A DNA stretch of 64,000 nucleotides from Synergistaceae bacterium (GCA_017405525.1 JAFRAH010000016.1:44285-108284), one strand, 5' to 3'. Numbered from the stretch's first letter, positions 50,253 through 60,041 are shown. The notes: generated from the letters alone by a model not told the origin. Numbers and translations: made by a program.

Positions 50253-50752
50253 CAAAGGCAGGCCGAAAGCGGAACCTTGATTACTATCTTGCGGATTTTT
50301 GCGGGAATGCCGTTTACTGCGATTGCCGGAACGTGAACATCCCACGGGAAATATACCGCGAACGTCCCAACCTCAAGCGGAATTATCCCCTCGCGAATTT
50401 CCGGGTTGTCCTCGTAGAAGAGTATATCCCTCGCTGTGGCTAGGAGATCCTCGCTCACGGTATTAGTGCCGTCGTCGTTGTAGTATGCGGCGTTCTCAGG
50501 GCCTCCGTCTGCAAGGAACTGGACATCAATATATTTTCTGTGGATTTCGGGGCGGAGTTCATTTCGGGGTTTTGTCTCAAGGTCAAGAACCTGAAGGATC
50601 ATTTCAGTACCGTCAAGGTTAATGTCGAATTTTCCGGGCTCATGTGCCTTCATGTCGTTATCTCTCAGGTACTTTAGGGCTGCCGAAAGCGGCGAAGGGA
50701 GAAGTTTTAACTGTGTCTCAAAGAACTCATTGTGAACATTTCCGTAAAGCAT
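50252..50752 (-). CDS. YhcH/YjgK/YiaL family protein (second copy)
   Basis: A 166-residue cupin-type protein, longer than the copy at 45507. Conserved parts are EIHRKYIDVQFLADGGPE, FAVYFPWDVHVPAI and IRKIVIKVPL. Probable sugar anomerase. Its GAGGAGG ribosome site directly follows and partly overlaps the flagellin stop codon, so it would be translated behind flagellin. It overlaps the M28 gene by one base. Confidence 0.85.
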   Translation of the reverse strand: MLYGNVHNEFFETQLKLLPSPLSAALKYLRDNDMKAHEPGKFDINLDGTEMILQVLDLETKPRNELRPEIHRKYIDVQFLADGGPENAAYYNDDGTNTVSEDLLATARDILFYEDNPEIREGIIPLEVGTFAVYFPWDVHVPAIAVNGIPAKIRKIVIKVPLSACL

Positions 50753-50767
50753 TAACGTTTTTCCTCC

Positions 50768-52453
50768 TCATTGTGTATTTCCCAGAAGGCTGAACACCGC
50801 TTCAGGCTGTTGATTAGCCTGTGCAAGCATGGCATTTTCCGCACGGCTCAGTATCTGGAACTCTATATACCTCATCGTTGACTTGGCATAATCCGCGTCA
50901 GTTATCCTTGAACGTGAATCAGTGAGGTTCTCCCCCGAAATGGCAAGGCTCGACATCGAATGCTCCAAACTGTTGCCGTATGAGACTATCTGCGTCCTCT
51001 GCTTCACTATGCTGTCGATTGCCTCATCAATGTACGTTATTGATCGCTGGGCAAGCTCCCTCGTCATTATGTTCACGCGGTCAACCCCAAGCATCTCAGC
51101 CGAAACATTCCCGAACTGAACGGAAAATGTCTCGTCCTGATTTGTCCCGGTCTGGAAGGTTATTCCGTTGTCCGCAAGGTGAATGTTGGCTGTGTATGTC
51201 CCTGTTGAGGTCATGAGGTACTGCTTTCCCTGTTCGTTCCATGACGCTGATGTCCCTGCCATAGGGTCAAAATCAACGTCAATATTCGGGTGAATTATCC
51301 CGTTGAGCTCATGGCCGGTTATCTTCATGTCCGACACCACAACTTCACCAGTATGTGCGTCATACACTGAGACCGTGAAGCTGCCTTCCTGTGATTCCTG
51401 TATTGTGTTGAGACCCAAAGCATGGAGAACGTCATCATTGCCCGCAAAATATATCTCGCCCTCCCTGCCCTGAACTGCGCTCCGTATTACTATCGTTGTC
51501 CTTATGTCGTAGCCTGTGATGTTCCCGTCGTCGCCATACATGGCCGAACGTGAATACACTGACTCAGGGGTCAGCTCCGTACCGTCCGAGAGTGTCGCGA
51601 AGTGCCCGGCATCATCCGTGTATACTGTCTGGCCGAGACCGAAGGCTATTGCGTCGTTGAGTTTGCCCGCTACGTCCTTTAGTGTGTCCTCACCGTAGAG
51701 CGTAAGGCTTGCAGTTTTGCCGTTGCCCTGTATCACCGTGAGCTTCTGGGGTTCTGAGACGATGAACGTGCCTTCAGACGTTCGGAACTGGTCTATCTCA
51801 CGCAGTGCCTTGTCGTAATACACCTCAATATCCCCGCCGTCTGACTCTATAATCATTGTTTCTGCCGCACTCATGATGTTGGTCTTCTGGATCTGAGACT
51901 TGCCGGGGTCTGAACGTACCTCTATCCTGTAATTTGACTCAGCGTTGGTTTTACGGCCTTCCTCGTCTATCGTGAGAAGTCCGCCTTTTACCCGCACCTT
52001 CACTTTTGGGTCGCTGGCTGACCACAAAGCTCCTGCAGATCCGTCAAGCAGCTTCCTCGTGTTGAAGTCCGTATACTCTGATATTCTGTTGAGCTGATCC
52101 CTGAGACCTTCAAGCTCTTCTTGGGCGTGTATCCTGTCCTGTGAGGTCAGGCTGTCATTCCCGGCCTGAACTGAAAGCTCCCTCATCCTGTGAAGGAGGT
52201 CGTTAGTGTCCCCTAATGCACCCTCAGCAACCCGGAGCATTGATATACCGTCTTGGGCATTCTTTACGGCCATGTCATAGCCCTTAATCTGTGAACGCAT
52301 CTTCTCGCTTATGGCAAGTCCAGCGGCATCATCAGAGGCTGAATTTATCTTGAGCCCTGACGCAAGGGGCTGAATTGACTTGCTCATCATGTCATCCGCT
52401 GCTTTTGTAGCATTGAGGGCTGACAAGGCTATAAGGTTGTTGTTTATGATCAT
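50768..52453 (-). CDS. fliC: Flagellin
   Basis: Filament protein of 561 residues, exported by the flagellar type III apparatus. The N-terminal D0/D1 part begins MIINNNLIALSALNATKAAD and includes LHRMRELSVQAGNDSLT, the zone recognised by TLR5 in other flagellins. The C-terminal D1/D0 part has ENLTDSRSRITDADYAKS and MLAQANQQPEAVFSLLG. The middle about 320 residues form variable domains with one Flagellin_IN-like unit (LTLYGEDTLKDVAGKLNDAI). I chose ATG 52453 with AAGGGA 9 nt upstream. No other flagellar genes are in the window. Confidence 0.95.
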   Translation of the reverse strand: MIINNNLIALSALNATKAADDMMSKSIQPLASGLKINSASDDAAGLAISEKMRSQIKGYDMAVKNAQDGISMLRVAEGALGDTNDLLHRMRELSVQAGNDSLTSQDRIHAQEELEGLRDQLNRISEYTDFNTRKLLDGSAGALWSASDPKVKVRVKGGLLTIDEEGRKTNAESNYRIEVRSDPGKSQIQKTNIMSAAETMIIESDGGDIEVYYDKALREIDQFRTSEGTFIVSEPQKLTVIQGNGKTASLTLYGEDTLKDVAGKLNDAIAFGLGQTVYTDDAGHFATLSDGTELTPESVYSRSAMYGDDGNITGYDIRTTIVIRSAVQGREGEIYFAGNDDVLHALGLNTIQESQEGSFTVSVYDAHTGEVVVSDMKITGHELNGIIHPNIDVDFDPMAGTSASWNEQGKQYLMTSTGTYTANIHLADNGITFQTGTNQDETFSVQFGNVSAEMLGVDRVNIMTRELAQRSITYIDEAIDSIVKQRTQIVSYGNSLEHSMSSLAISGENLTDSRSRITDADYAKSTMRYIEFQILSRAENAMLAQANQQPEAVFSLLGNTQ

Positions 52454-52497
52454 GGCAATCATTCCCTTGATGATTAAGATACTGGATATTGTGTTAA

Positions 52498-52505
52498 TTA
52501 TCGGG
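52498..52505 (-). promoter_or_regulatory. Possible sigma-28 -10 element for flagellin
   Basis: CCCGATAA on the minus strand matches seven of eight bases of the enterobacterial flagellar consensus GCCGATAA and lies 44 nt upstream of the flagellin ATG. No good TAAA box is found 15 nt further upstream. Confidence 0.35.
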
Positions 52506-52534
52506 TAAAGAGCCCAAAAAATAAATCGCATGTT

Positions 52535-52563
52535 TTGACATAAAATATGAATTTCTGTATCAT
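52535..52563 (+). promoter_or_regulatory. Sigma-70 type promoter of the opp operon
   Basis: TTGACA (52535-52540), 17-nt spacer, TATCAT (52558-52563), 42 nt before the TTG start of the binding-protein gene. Confidence 0.75.
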
Positions 52564-52605
52564 GCTTTACATCTCACAATACAATTCATTAGGAGGCTGT
52601 TCACT

Positions 52606-54108
52606 TTGAGAAAGTTTTATGCCTTTTCCATTGCGTTACTTCTCGTTATGTCTCTTGCAGGGGCATCAATGGCGAAAGATACCCTAGTGGTTGCCGACCA
52701 GTACGACGCAACAACCCTCGACCCTATTGGGCACAACGACTACCCCACTTCACGAGCCTGCTCACACATCTATGATACTCTCGTGTTCCTCAACCCTGAC
52801 GGTACATTGAGGCCGGGGCTTGCCGAGAGCTGGGAGTTCCTCTCAGATACTGCCTACAAGATGAATTTGCGGAAGGGTGTAAAGTTCCACAACGGCGATG
52901 AAATGACTGCGGCGGACGTGAAATTTTCCCTTGAGCGCGCAAATACACCGGCAGGCTCACACATTCACACCTACTCTCAGGATTTGGACTACGTCGAGAT
53001 TGTGGACGACTACACGGTCATCATCCACCTCAAGAAAGTAAATTACCCGTTCTTCTCGTCCCTCGTTCACAGCTGGGGCAATATCGTCTGCAAGAAGGTA
53101 GTTGAGGCGGCGGGCGATGACTACGGAATGAACCCGGTAGGCACCGGCCCGTTCAAGTTCAAGGAATGGGCAAAAGGTGATCACTATACCTTTGAGCGTT
53201 TCGACGACTACTGGGGGAACAAGGCAAAGTTCCAGACCCTCATAGTGCGTTCAATCCCTGAGCCTACGAACAGGACAATAGAGCTTGAGACGGGAGCAGT
53301 GGACATTGCCTACCCCGTAACGACAATCGAGCTTGGACGCATTCAGGACAACCCAGAGCTTGAACTTCAGCGCAAGGTCATCCCCTCGACCACCTACATG
53401 GGCTTCAACGTCCACAAAGCACCGTTCGATGACCTCCGCGTGAGGCAGGCTATCTTTGCCCTTCTTGACACCGTGAACATTCAGCGTGCAGTCTTCAGGG
53501 GAGTGGGTGGAACTCCCAGGAGCTTAATCCCTTCAGCCACAAAGTACTCAATCAACAATGAGCTTCCCGCGCATGAAAGGAACGTAGAGCTAGCCAAGAA
53601 ACTTTTTGCTGAGGCAGGAGTAGATCCGTCAACGTTGAAGTTCATCATCAGGTCAAACGAGCGCAAGGAACGTATAGACATGGCCACGATAATACAGGCA
53701 CAGCTCCTCGAACTCGGAATACAGACAGAGATAATGCAGCAGGAATGGGGCGCGTACCTCAACGTCCTTCAGCAGAAACAGCATGATGTGTTCCTTCTTG
53801 GGTGGGGTCTCTCAGTGCCTGACCCGGATTATGCGGTCGCCGGGCTTCTTGAGAGCAATGCAGGGACGAACTACACGACGTTCTCAGACCCGAAACTTGA
53901 CGAGATGCTTGCGAGGGGCAGGAGCCTTCCCGATGGTGAGGAACGCGCGAAGGTCTACCGTGATATGCAGCTCTACATCAATGAGCAGCTCCCGATGATT
54001 TACCTGCACAATGACGAGGCAATCGCAGGCGTGAGGAAAGTCGTGAAGGGATTTGAGGTTGACCCGTTCGAGGTGCATTCATTCAGGAACGTTTATTTTG
54101 AGGAGTAA
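52606..54108 (+). CDS. Peptide ABC transporter substrate-binding protein
   Basis: Periplasmic binding protein of 500 residues, SBP_bac_5 (Opp/Dpp) family. The signal peptide ends GASMA before KDTLVVAD; there is no lipobox cysteine. Conserved parts are ATTLDPIGHNDYPT, LAESWEFLSDTAYKMNLRKGVKFHNGD in pieces, and NPVGTGPFKFKEW. The start is TTG 52606 with AGGAGG 9 nt upstream. A hairpin with a short T run follows, which may set higher expression of this gene than of the permeases. Peptides are the likely ligand because pepT ends the operon. Confidence 0.9.
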   Translation: MRKFYAFSIALLLVMSLAGASMAKDTLVVADQYDATTLDPIGHNDYPTSRACSHIYDTLVFLNPDGTLRPGLAESWEFLSDTAYKMNLRKGVKFHNGDEMTAADVKFSLERANTPAGSHIHTYSQDLDYVEIVDDYTVIIHLKKVNYPFFSSLVHSWGNIVCKKVVEAAGDDYGMNPVGTGPFKFKEWAKGDHYTFERFDDYWGNKAKFQTLIVRSIPEPTNRTIELETGAVDIAYPVTTIELGRIQDNPELELQRKVIPSTTYMGFNVHKAPFDDLRVRQAIFALLDTVNIQRAVFRGVGGTPRSLIPSATKYSINNELPAHERNVELAKKLFAEAGVDPSTLKFIIRSNERKERIDMATIIQAQLLELGIQTEIMQQEWGAYLNVLQQKQHDVFLLGWGLSVPDPDYAVAGLLESNAGTNYTTFSDPKLDEMLARGRSLPDGEERAKVYRDMQLYINEQLPMIYLHNDEAIAGVRKVVKGFEVDPFEVHSFRNVYFEE

Positions 54109-54141
54109 CACCCTTTCAGCGTAACACCCAAAGCAATCATG

Positions 54142-54180
54142 ACGGCAGGACATCACGACAAAAGCCTGCCGTTAATTTTT
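54142..54180 (+). terminator. Attenuating hairpin between the binding-protein and permease genes
   Basis: ACGGCAGG (54142-54149) pairs perfectly with CCTGCCGT (54165-54172), followed by TAATTTTT. Such leaky terminators are common after the first gene of ABC importer operons. Confidence 0.75.
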
Positions 54181-54202
54181 ACCCACATAAGGAAGTGATT
54201 TC

Positions 54203-55132
54203 ATGCTCAAGTATATTTTGCGGCGTATATTGATGCTTATTCCCGTATTATTGGGCGTGGCATTCTGTGTATTCACGCTGCTCTACTTCACTCCGGGCGA
54301 CCCCGCAAGAATGGTTCTCGGAGACCTTGCGACTGACGAGGCGATAAAGGAGTTCCGCGACAAGGAGGGACTCAATGATCCGTTCCTCGTACAGTTCGGC
54401 AATTACGTCTGGAAGGCTGTAGCTCATGGGGACATTGGGAGGTCGTACAGCTCAAAGCGTCCCGTGATGCAGGAGATAATGACGGCATTCCCCTACACGC
54501 TGAAACTCTCGGCGTTCGCAATGATTATCGCCATCATAATCGGAATACCCTGCGGAATAATCTCGGCCATAAAACAATATTCATGGTTCGACACAATAAC
54601 GATGATTTTCGCCATGATTGGGCTCTCAATGCCTGTCTTCTGGCTCGGCTTGCTGTTGATACTGTTCTTTGCGGTGCGTCTGAGGTGGCTGCCGTCGTCG
54701 GGGTTCTCGACCTTCAAGGCAATGATACTCCCCTCTGTGGCACTGGCGGCACAATCAATCTCAATGGTTACGCGAATGACCCGGTCATCAATGCTTGAGG
54801 TCGTGAGGGCTGACTACATTCGGACGGCGCGGGCAAAAGGCCAAAAGGAGAGCATAGTTATCGGTGTCCATGCTCTGAGGAACGCATTAATCCCTGTAGT
54901 AACTCTTTGCGGCCTCCAGTTCGGGCAGTTATTGTCGGGGGCAATACTCACTGAGAGCATCTTTGCCGTTCCGGGAGTGGGCAGGCTCATGGTGAACGCG
55001 ATAATGAGCCGGGATTACCCCATGGTTCAGGGTGGGGTTCTCTTCATCGCAATAACATTCAGCATCGTGAATTTGCTCGTTGACCTGCTATATGCCTACA
55101 TTGACCCGCGCATTAAGGCAGAACTCAAGTAG
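54203..55132 (+). CDS. oppB: Peptide ABC transporter permease (OppB/DppB type)
   Basis: Inner-membrane permease of 309 residues with six hydrophobic segments. It begins MLKYILRRILMLIPVLLGV with FTLLYFTPGDPARMVLG and has the ATPase-contact EAA loop ADYIRTARAKGQKESIVIGVHALRNAL in pieces. It pairs with the next permease. AAGGAAG precedes the ATG. Confidence 0.93.
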   Translation: MLKYILRRILMLIPVLLGVAFCVFTLLYFTPGDPARMVLGDLATDEAIKEFRDKEGLNDPFLVQFGNYVWKAVAHGDIGRSYSSKRPVMQEIMTAFPYTLKLSAFAMIIAIIIGIPCGIISAIKQYSWFDTITMIFAMIGLSMPVFWLGLLLILFFAVRLRWLPSSGFSTFKAMILPSVALAAQSISMVTRMTRSSMLEVVRADYIRTARAKGQKESIVIGVHALRNALIPVVTLCGLQFGQLLSGAILTESIFAVPGVGRLMVNAIMSRDYPMVQGGVLFIAITFSIVNLLVDLLYAYIDPRIKAELK

Positions 55133-55147
55133 GAGGGAGGAAAAATC

Positions 55148-56029
55148 ATGACAGACGAAAAGATTATCCCTGAGCTTGTGCGCAAGAGAAGAAGCCCGTT
55201 TGTTGACGTGTTATTGAGGCTGAGCAAAAGCCCTCTGGCAATGTTCGGACTGGCAATAATATTCGTTCTTGTGTTCTGCGCAATCTTCGCGGAAGTAATC
55301 TCACCATACAGCCCCATAAAGCAGGACTTGATGCACATGTTCGAGACACCTTCAGCGTCCCACTGGCTCGGAACTGACGAGTTCGGCCGGGACATTCTCA
55401 GCAGGCTCATCTACGGTGCGAGGGTCTCACTTCAGGTTGGGTTTATTGCTGTGGGAATTGCCCTCATCACCGGCGGAATGCTGGGGGCAGTCTCAGGGTA
55501 CTACAGCGGACGGCTCGACAACTGCATCATGCGTGTGATGGATGTGCTCCTGTCGATACCTCAGACGTTGCTGGCAATCGCTATTGTTGCGGCACTTGGG
55601 CCGAGTCTCATGAACCTGATGATAGCTGTCGGGATCTCGGCAGTCCCAACCTATGCGCGAATAGTCCGGGGCTCTGTGCTCTCAATCCGTAGCATGGAGT
55701 TCATCGAGGCAGCACGTGCGGCAGGAAGCTCTGACCTCCGAATAATCCTCCGGCACATAATCCCAAACTCAATGGCTCCCATAATCGTTCAGTCAACGTT
55801 AGGTGTTGCGTCGGCAATCCTGAATGCGGCTGGGCTGTCGTTCATCGGCTTGGGCATTCAGCCGCCAAATCCTGAATGGGGGGCTATGTTGTCGGGAGGA
55901 AGGCAGTACATACGCGACTACCCGCACATGACGCTTTACCCCGGACTGGCGATAATGCTGACGATTCTTGCGCTGAACTTTTTGGGGGACGGCCTGCGTG
56001 ATGCGCTTGACCCGAAGCTGAAGAGGTGA
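55148..56029 (+). CDS. oppC: Peptide ABC transporter permease (OppC/DppC type)
   Basis: Inner-membrane permease of 293 residues, with a cytoplasmic N-terminus and six hydrophobic segments. HWLGTDEFGRDILSRLIYGARVSL and the EAA loop EFIEAARAAGSSDLRIILRHIIPNSMAPI (in pieces) are typical, as is the C-terminal GDGLRDALDPKLKR. Gap of 15 nt after oppB. Confidence 0.93.
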   Translation: MTDEKIIPELVRKRRSPFVDVLLRLSKSPLAMFGLAIIFVLVFCAIFAEVISPYSPIKQDLMHMFETPSASHWLGTDEFGRDILSRLIYGARVSLQVGFIAVGIALITGGMLGAVSGYYSGRLDNCIMRVMDVLLSIPQTLLAIAIVAALGPSLMNLMIAVGISAVPTYARIVRGSVLSIRSMEFIEAARAAGSSDLRIILRHIIPNSMAPIIVQSTLGVASAILNAAGLSFIGLGIQPPNPEWGAMLSGGRQYIRDYPHMTLYPGLAIMLTILALNFLGDGLRDALDPKLKR

Positions 56030-56034
56030 TGACG

Positions 56035-57027
56035 ATGAACGAGACTATGCTAGATATTCGGGACTTGACGATACACTACGAGGTTGAAGGCGGGATTGTA
56101 CACGCTGTTGAAGGACTCAACCTGACACTTGGGCGCGGCGAATCACTCGGCTTTGTTGGCGAGACAGGAGCAGGGAAAACCACAACCGCACTCGGAATAA
56201 TGAGGCTGATACCCAACCCGCCCGGCAAAATCAAGTCCGGGGAAATCATCTTCAACGGTGAAAATCTCCTCACCAAGTCCGAAGCAGAGATGCGGAAAAT
56301 CAGGGGGGCTAAAATCGCTATGATCTTCCAGGACCCAATGACGAGCCTTAACCCCGTTATTACTGTGGACAAGCAGATTGCAGAGATGATTAGCCTTCAC
56401 AGGAACGTCTCACACTCTGAGGCACTCAAACTTGCGGGCGACATGCTGGAACTTGTAGGGATACGCCGCGAGAGAATGCACGATTACCCCCACCAGTTCT
56501 CCGGGGGAATGAAGCAGAGAGTAGTTATCGCGATTGCCCTTGCCTGCGACCCGGAATTGCTGATTGCCGACGAGCCTACTACTGCCCTTGACGTTACGAT
56601 ACAGGCTCAAGTCCTCGAACTCATGAAGGAGCTCAAGCAGAAATTCTCGGCCTCAATGATACTCATCACCCATGACTTGGGTATCGTTGCCGACATCTGC
56701 GACAAAGTAGCCATAATGTACGCTGGCCGTGTGGTCGAATACGCCGACAAAAGAGCACTCTACACCAACCCCGTGCACCCGTATACGCGAGGGCTGTTCC
56801 GTTCTGTGCCGGACATTGACGAGGACGTTGACGAACTTCCAGTGATTCCGGGACTCATGCCTGACCCGGTGAATTTGCCTTCAGGTTGTGCGTTTCACCC
56901 CCGCTGCAGCATGGCCACAGAGGAATGTGCGAAAGTCAGGCCTGACATGCAGGAGGCTGAACCTGGACATTATGCGGCGTGCCCTGTGTGCATCAGGAAG
57001 TTCATGAATGGGGAGGCGTTATCATGA
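56035..57027 (+). CDS. oppD: Peptide ABC transporter ATPase (OppD/DppD type)
   Basis: ATPase of 330 residues. Walker [11 protein letters not shown], signature FSGGMKQRV, Walker [14 protein letters not shown], and the C-terminal oligopeptide domain with cysteines in [16 protein letters not shown] and HYAACPVC, which in relatives bind an iron-sulfur cluster. I chose ATG 56035, 7 nt behind AGAGGTGA, though ATG 56029 is in frame. It overlaps oppF by 4 nt. Confidence 0.93.
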   Translation: MNETMLDIRDLTIHYEVEGGIVHAVEGLNLTLGRGESLGFVGETGAGKTTTALGIMRLIPNPPGKIKSGEIIFNGENLLTKSEAEMRKIRGAKIAMIFQDPMTSLNPVITVDKQIAEMISLHRNVSHSEALKLAGDMLELVGIRRERMHDYPHQFSGGMKQRVVIAIALACDPELLIADEPTTALDVTIQAQVLELMKELKQKFSASMILITHDLGIVADICDKVAIMYAGRVVEYADKRALYTNPVHPYTRGLFRSVPDIDEDVDELPVIPGLMPDPVNLPSGCAFHPRCSMATEECAKVRPDMQEAEPGHYAACPVCIRKFMNGEALS

Positions 57028-58019
57028 GCGGGTCATATATTCGTGTCGAGAACCTCAAGAAGTATTTTGCCACCAAACGGGGAATGCTCCATGCTGTCGA
57101 TGATGTCAGCTTTGAGATAAAGAAGGGCGAGACTTTGGGGCTTGTCGGTGAGTCAGGCTGTGGGAAGTCAACGTTAGGACGCTGCTTAATCCGGTTACTT
57201 GACAGCACGGCGGGTAAAGTCCTCCTCAAGGACAACGAAGGCGGCGGCTACACTGACATCACGAAGGCATCACCGCGCGAGATGAAGGAACTCCGCAAGA
57301 GGGTGCAGATAGTGTTTCAGGATCCCTATTCGTGCCTTAACCCTAGGCTTTCGGTGTGGGAGCTCATAGCCGAACCCCTCATAGTGAACGGAATATACTC
57401 CGACAAGAATGAGATGCGCAGGCGTATTCGCTCATTGATGGACACTGTAGGGCTTGCTGAGCGTCTGGAGAACAGTTACCCCCATGAACTTGACGGAGGA
57501 CGTAGGCAGAGAATAGGCATTGCACGTTCCCTTGCACTCAACCCGGAATTTATCGTTCTTGATGAGCCGGTCTCAGCGTTGGACGTTTGCATACAGGCGC
57601 AAATCTTGAACCTCCTCAATGACCTTCAGAAGGAATTTGCCTACACCTACGTGTTCATATCCCATAACCTGAGTGTAGTCCGTCATGTCTCGGACAGAAT
57701 AGCAGTAATGTACCTCGGCCAGATAGTGGAGCTCTCGGAGTACAGGGAGCTATTCAGCACGCCACTTCACCCGTACACGCAGGCCTTATTGTCCGCAATA
57801 CCCCTCGCAAAACTGGACGTTAAGCGCGAACGTATTATACTTGAAGGCGACGTGCCAAGCCCTATTGAGCCTCCTGAAGCCTGCCGTTTCGCCGGTAGAT
57901 GCCGTTACGCGAAGGACATCTGCAGGAATACACCCCCTGCGCTGAAGGAGATTCTGCCGGGACATTTCGCGGCATGTCATTATGCAAAGGAGAATATGCA
58001 GAATGTACACAACGCTTGA
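57024..58019 (+). CDS. oppF: Peptide ABC transporter ATPase (OppF/DppF type)
   Basis: Second ATPase of the importer, 331 residues. Walker [12 protein letters not shown], a signature reading [14 protein letters not shown] instead of LSGGQ, and Walker [14 protein letters not shown]. The C-terminal cysteines are in [14 protein letters not shown]. The start at 57024 overlaps the oppD stop and has GGGAGG upstream; the longer frame from 56979 lies inside oppD. Confidence 0.93.
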   Translation: MSGSYIRVENLKKYFATKRGMLHAVDDVSFEIKKGETLGLVGESGCGKSTLGRCLIRLLDSTAGKVLLKDNEGGGYTDITKASPREMKELRKRVQIVFQDPYSCLNPRLSVWELIAEPLIVNGIYSDKNEMRRRIRSLMDTVGLAERLENSYPHELDGGRRQRIGIARSLALNPEFIVLDEPVSALDVCIQAQILNLLNDLQKEFAYTYVFISHNLSVVRHVSDRIAVMYLGQIVELSEYRELFSTPLHPYTQALLSAIPLAKLDVKRERIILEGDVPSPIEPPEACRFAGRCRYAKDICRNTPPALKEILPGHFAACHYAKENMQNVHNA

Positions 58020-59235
58020 ACACTTCCTGAAGTACGTAACGTATGACACACAGTCGGACGAGAAAGCCGGATTAGCCGGGAAAGTCCCAAGCACCGACAC
58101 ACAGTGGGAGTTAGCCCGTGAGATGGAACGTGAACTCAACGAGCGCGGCCTCAAGGACGTATCAGTGAGTGAGCATTGCTACGTCATGGGAACACTCCCG
58201 GCAAACACAGCCCGGAAAATCCCCGCAATCGGATTCATCACACACATGGACACAGCCGCCGAAGCCTCCGGGAAAAACGTTAAGCCCCGCGTCGTGAAGA
58301 ACTATGACGGCGGTAATATCGTCCTCAATGACGCGCTGAAGGTCATAATGTCCCCTGATGATTTCCCGTTCCTGAAGGACTATGTCGGCCATGACCTAGT
58401 GGTTACTGACGGGACGACTTTACTGGGAGCTGACGACAAGGCAGGAATGGCTGAAGTCATGGGTGCAATCGACTGGCTCATAGAGCACCCGGAATTTGAG
58501 CACGGGGACGTGAAGGTTGCCTTTACGCCTGACGAGGAGATAAGCGAGCTTGCGAGTCATCTCGACATTGAGGCATTCGGGGCAGATTTTGCGTACACAC
58601 TTGACGGCGGGGCACTCGGTGAGATCAGCTACGAGAACTTCAACGCCGCCAGCGCAACCGTAAAGATACATGGCCGCTCAGTGCATCCGGGCTCGGCTAA
58701 GGGCTTGATGGTCAGTGCCGTAACTCTTGGGTGTGAGTTCCTCTCTATGCTCCCTCCCTACGAGACACCGGCAACTACAGAGAAATACGAGGGCTACTAC
58801 CACTGCCTGACGTTCAACGGCGACACTGAGAATGCAGAGCTCCACTTCATCATCAGGGATCACGACATGACGAAGTTCGAGGGACGCAAGAAGTTCTTCA
58901 CTGATTGTGTCGAATGGATGCGGAGGAAGTACGGGGCTGAACGCTTGGAGCTTGAGATGCATGACCAGTACTACAACATGCGCGAGAAAGTGAAGGATCA
59001 TATGGACATTGTGGAGCTCCCGGTGAAGGCCATGAAGGCAATCGGCATCACTCCATACTTTAAGGCCATGAGGGGCGGCACTGACGGTTCGGCGTTGTCA
59101 TGGCGGGGGCTCATCACTCCTAACCTGTTCATCGGCGGCCATAACTATCACGGACGCTTTGAGTTCGTATCGGTGCAGGTGATGGAGAAGGCAACTGAGA
59201 CCGTCCTGAAAATTCTTGAGCTTGCCGGGAAATAG
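58003..59235 (+). CDS. pepT: Peptidase T (tripeptide aminopeptidase)
   Basis: Cytoplasmic dizinc peptidase of 410 residues that cleaves tripeptides, family M20. Zinc ligands are in GFITHMDTAAEASG and LGADDKAG; the catalytic Glu is in TPDEEI; the conserved YTLDGGALGEISYENFNAA is diagnostic. The start ATG 58003 has AAAGGAG upstream and lies 17 nt inside oppF. Its position behind the importer suggests that incoming tripeptides are cut at once. Confidence 0.96.
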   Translation: MYTTLEHFLKYVTYDTQSDEKAGLAGKVPSTDTQWELAREMERELNERGLKDVSVSEHCYVMGTLPANTARKIPAIGFITHMDTAAEASGKNVKPRVVKNYDGGNIVLNDALKVIMSPDDFPFLKDYVGHDLVVTDGTTLLGADDKAGMAEVMGAIDWLIEHPEFEHGDVKVAFTPDEEISELASHLDIEAFGADFAYTLDGGALGEISYENFNAASATVKIHGRSVHPGSAKGLMVSAVTLGCEFLSMLPPYETPATTEKYEGYYHCLTFNGDTENAELHFIIRDHDMTKFEGRKKFFTDCVEWMRRKYGAERLELEMHDQYYNMREKVKDHMDIVELPVKAMKAIGITPYFKAMRGGTDGSALSWRGLITPNLFIGGHNYHGRFEFVSVQVMEKATETVLKILELAGK

Positions 59236-59252
59236 GACATGAAACGCGTTGT

Positions 59253-59287
59253 CCCCCTGCGCGTAAAATCAGGGGGAATTATTTTTT
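59253..59287 (+). terminator. Intrinsic terminator of the opp-pepT operon
   Basis: CCCCCTG (59253-59259) pairs with CAGGGGG (59270-59276), followed by AATTATTTTTT. Confidence 0.9.
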
Positions 59288-59317
59288 GGGGAGGAATAAC
59301 AATAAGAGACGGCCGGA

Positions 59318-59998
59318 TTACGTGTTCCCGCTGTTCCACATGTCCTCAAGCCGGATTATTGTGAACCCCCTACGCTTCAAGCCCTCAATCACTCTTGGGA
59401 GTGCCTCTACAGTGTTGGGCATTCCCGAATGCATCAGGATAATATCACCGTTTCGTGCACTCCCTATCACTAGGTTATAGATCTCCTCAGCAGGCCGCCC
59501 GGTATAGTCGGCAGTGTTGAGCGACCAAAGCCCAAGAGGAAGATTCATCCGTCTCATTGCGTTGAATATCTCCATGTTGAAGTGCCCTCCAGGTGGCCGC
59601 AAAAATCTCGTCTTCCGTATCCCTAAACGTTCAAGGACTTCATCGCACCGTTCAGCCTGACGCACAATATGAGCCGTATGATCCTGATAGAGTCTTGGAT
59701 GAGTGTATGTGTGGTTGGCGAGCTCGTAGCCCTGTCGGTGGAGCATCAATGTGATGTTGCTGAAGCGTTCGGCGAATTTCCCCACGAGGAAGAACGTTGC
59801 CTTAACGTCATAGCTACTTAGTATTGCGTCAAGTTCCTGCATTCCTGTTTCTCTTGGGCCGTCATCGAATGTGATTACTACTTCCTTGATGAATGGGTTG
59901 CCTTTGGCGATTCCATATTTGGCGCGCTCGTCAGACAATGGCCCCCACTCTATGACTATGAACAGTGCCAAGATTACCAGCATTGATTTACGTAGCAT
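59318..59998 (-). CDS. Polysaccharide deacetylase (NodB family), membrane-anchored or exported
   Basis: A 226-residue carbohydrate esterase 4 protein with an N-terminal hydrophobic segment (SMLVILALFIVIEW). Metal and catalytic motifs are complete: TFDDGP, HTYTH, RPPGGHF, and ILMHSG near the end. Likely substrates are N-acetylated sugars in peptidoglycan or a surface glycan. Promoter box at 60036-60041; it stands alone. Confidence 0.9.
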   Translation of the reverse strand: MLRKSMLVILALFIVIEWGPLSDERAKYGIAKGNPFIKEVVITFDDGPRETGMQELDAILSSYDVKATFFLVGKFAERFSNITLMLHRQGYELANHTYTHPRLYQDHTAHIVRQAERCDEVLERLGIRKTRFLRPPGGHFNMEIFNAMRRMNLPLGLWSLNTADYTGRPAEEIYNLVIGSARNGDIILMHSGMPNTVEALPRVIEGLKRRGFTIIRLEDMWNSGNT

Positions 59999-60035
59999 GA
60001 AAAATTCTCCCGTGTGAAAAATTTTTGACGGCCTG

Positions 60036-60041
60036 ATTATA
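60036..60041 (-). promoter_or_regulatory. Candidate -10 box for the polysaccharide deacetylase gene
   Basis: TATAAT on the minus strand, 8 nt after the T run of the metQ terminator, followed by a CGTCAAAAATTTTTCACA leader like that of the DAACS gene. Confidence 0.6.
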
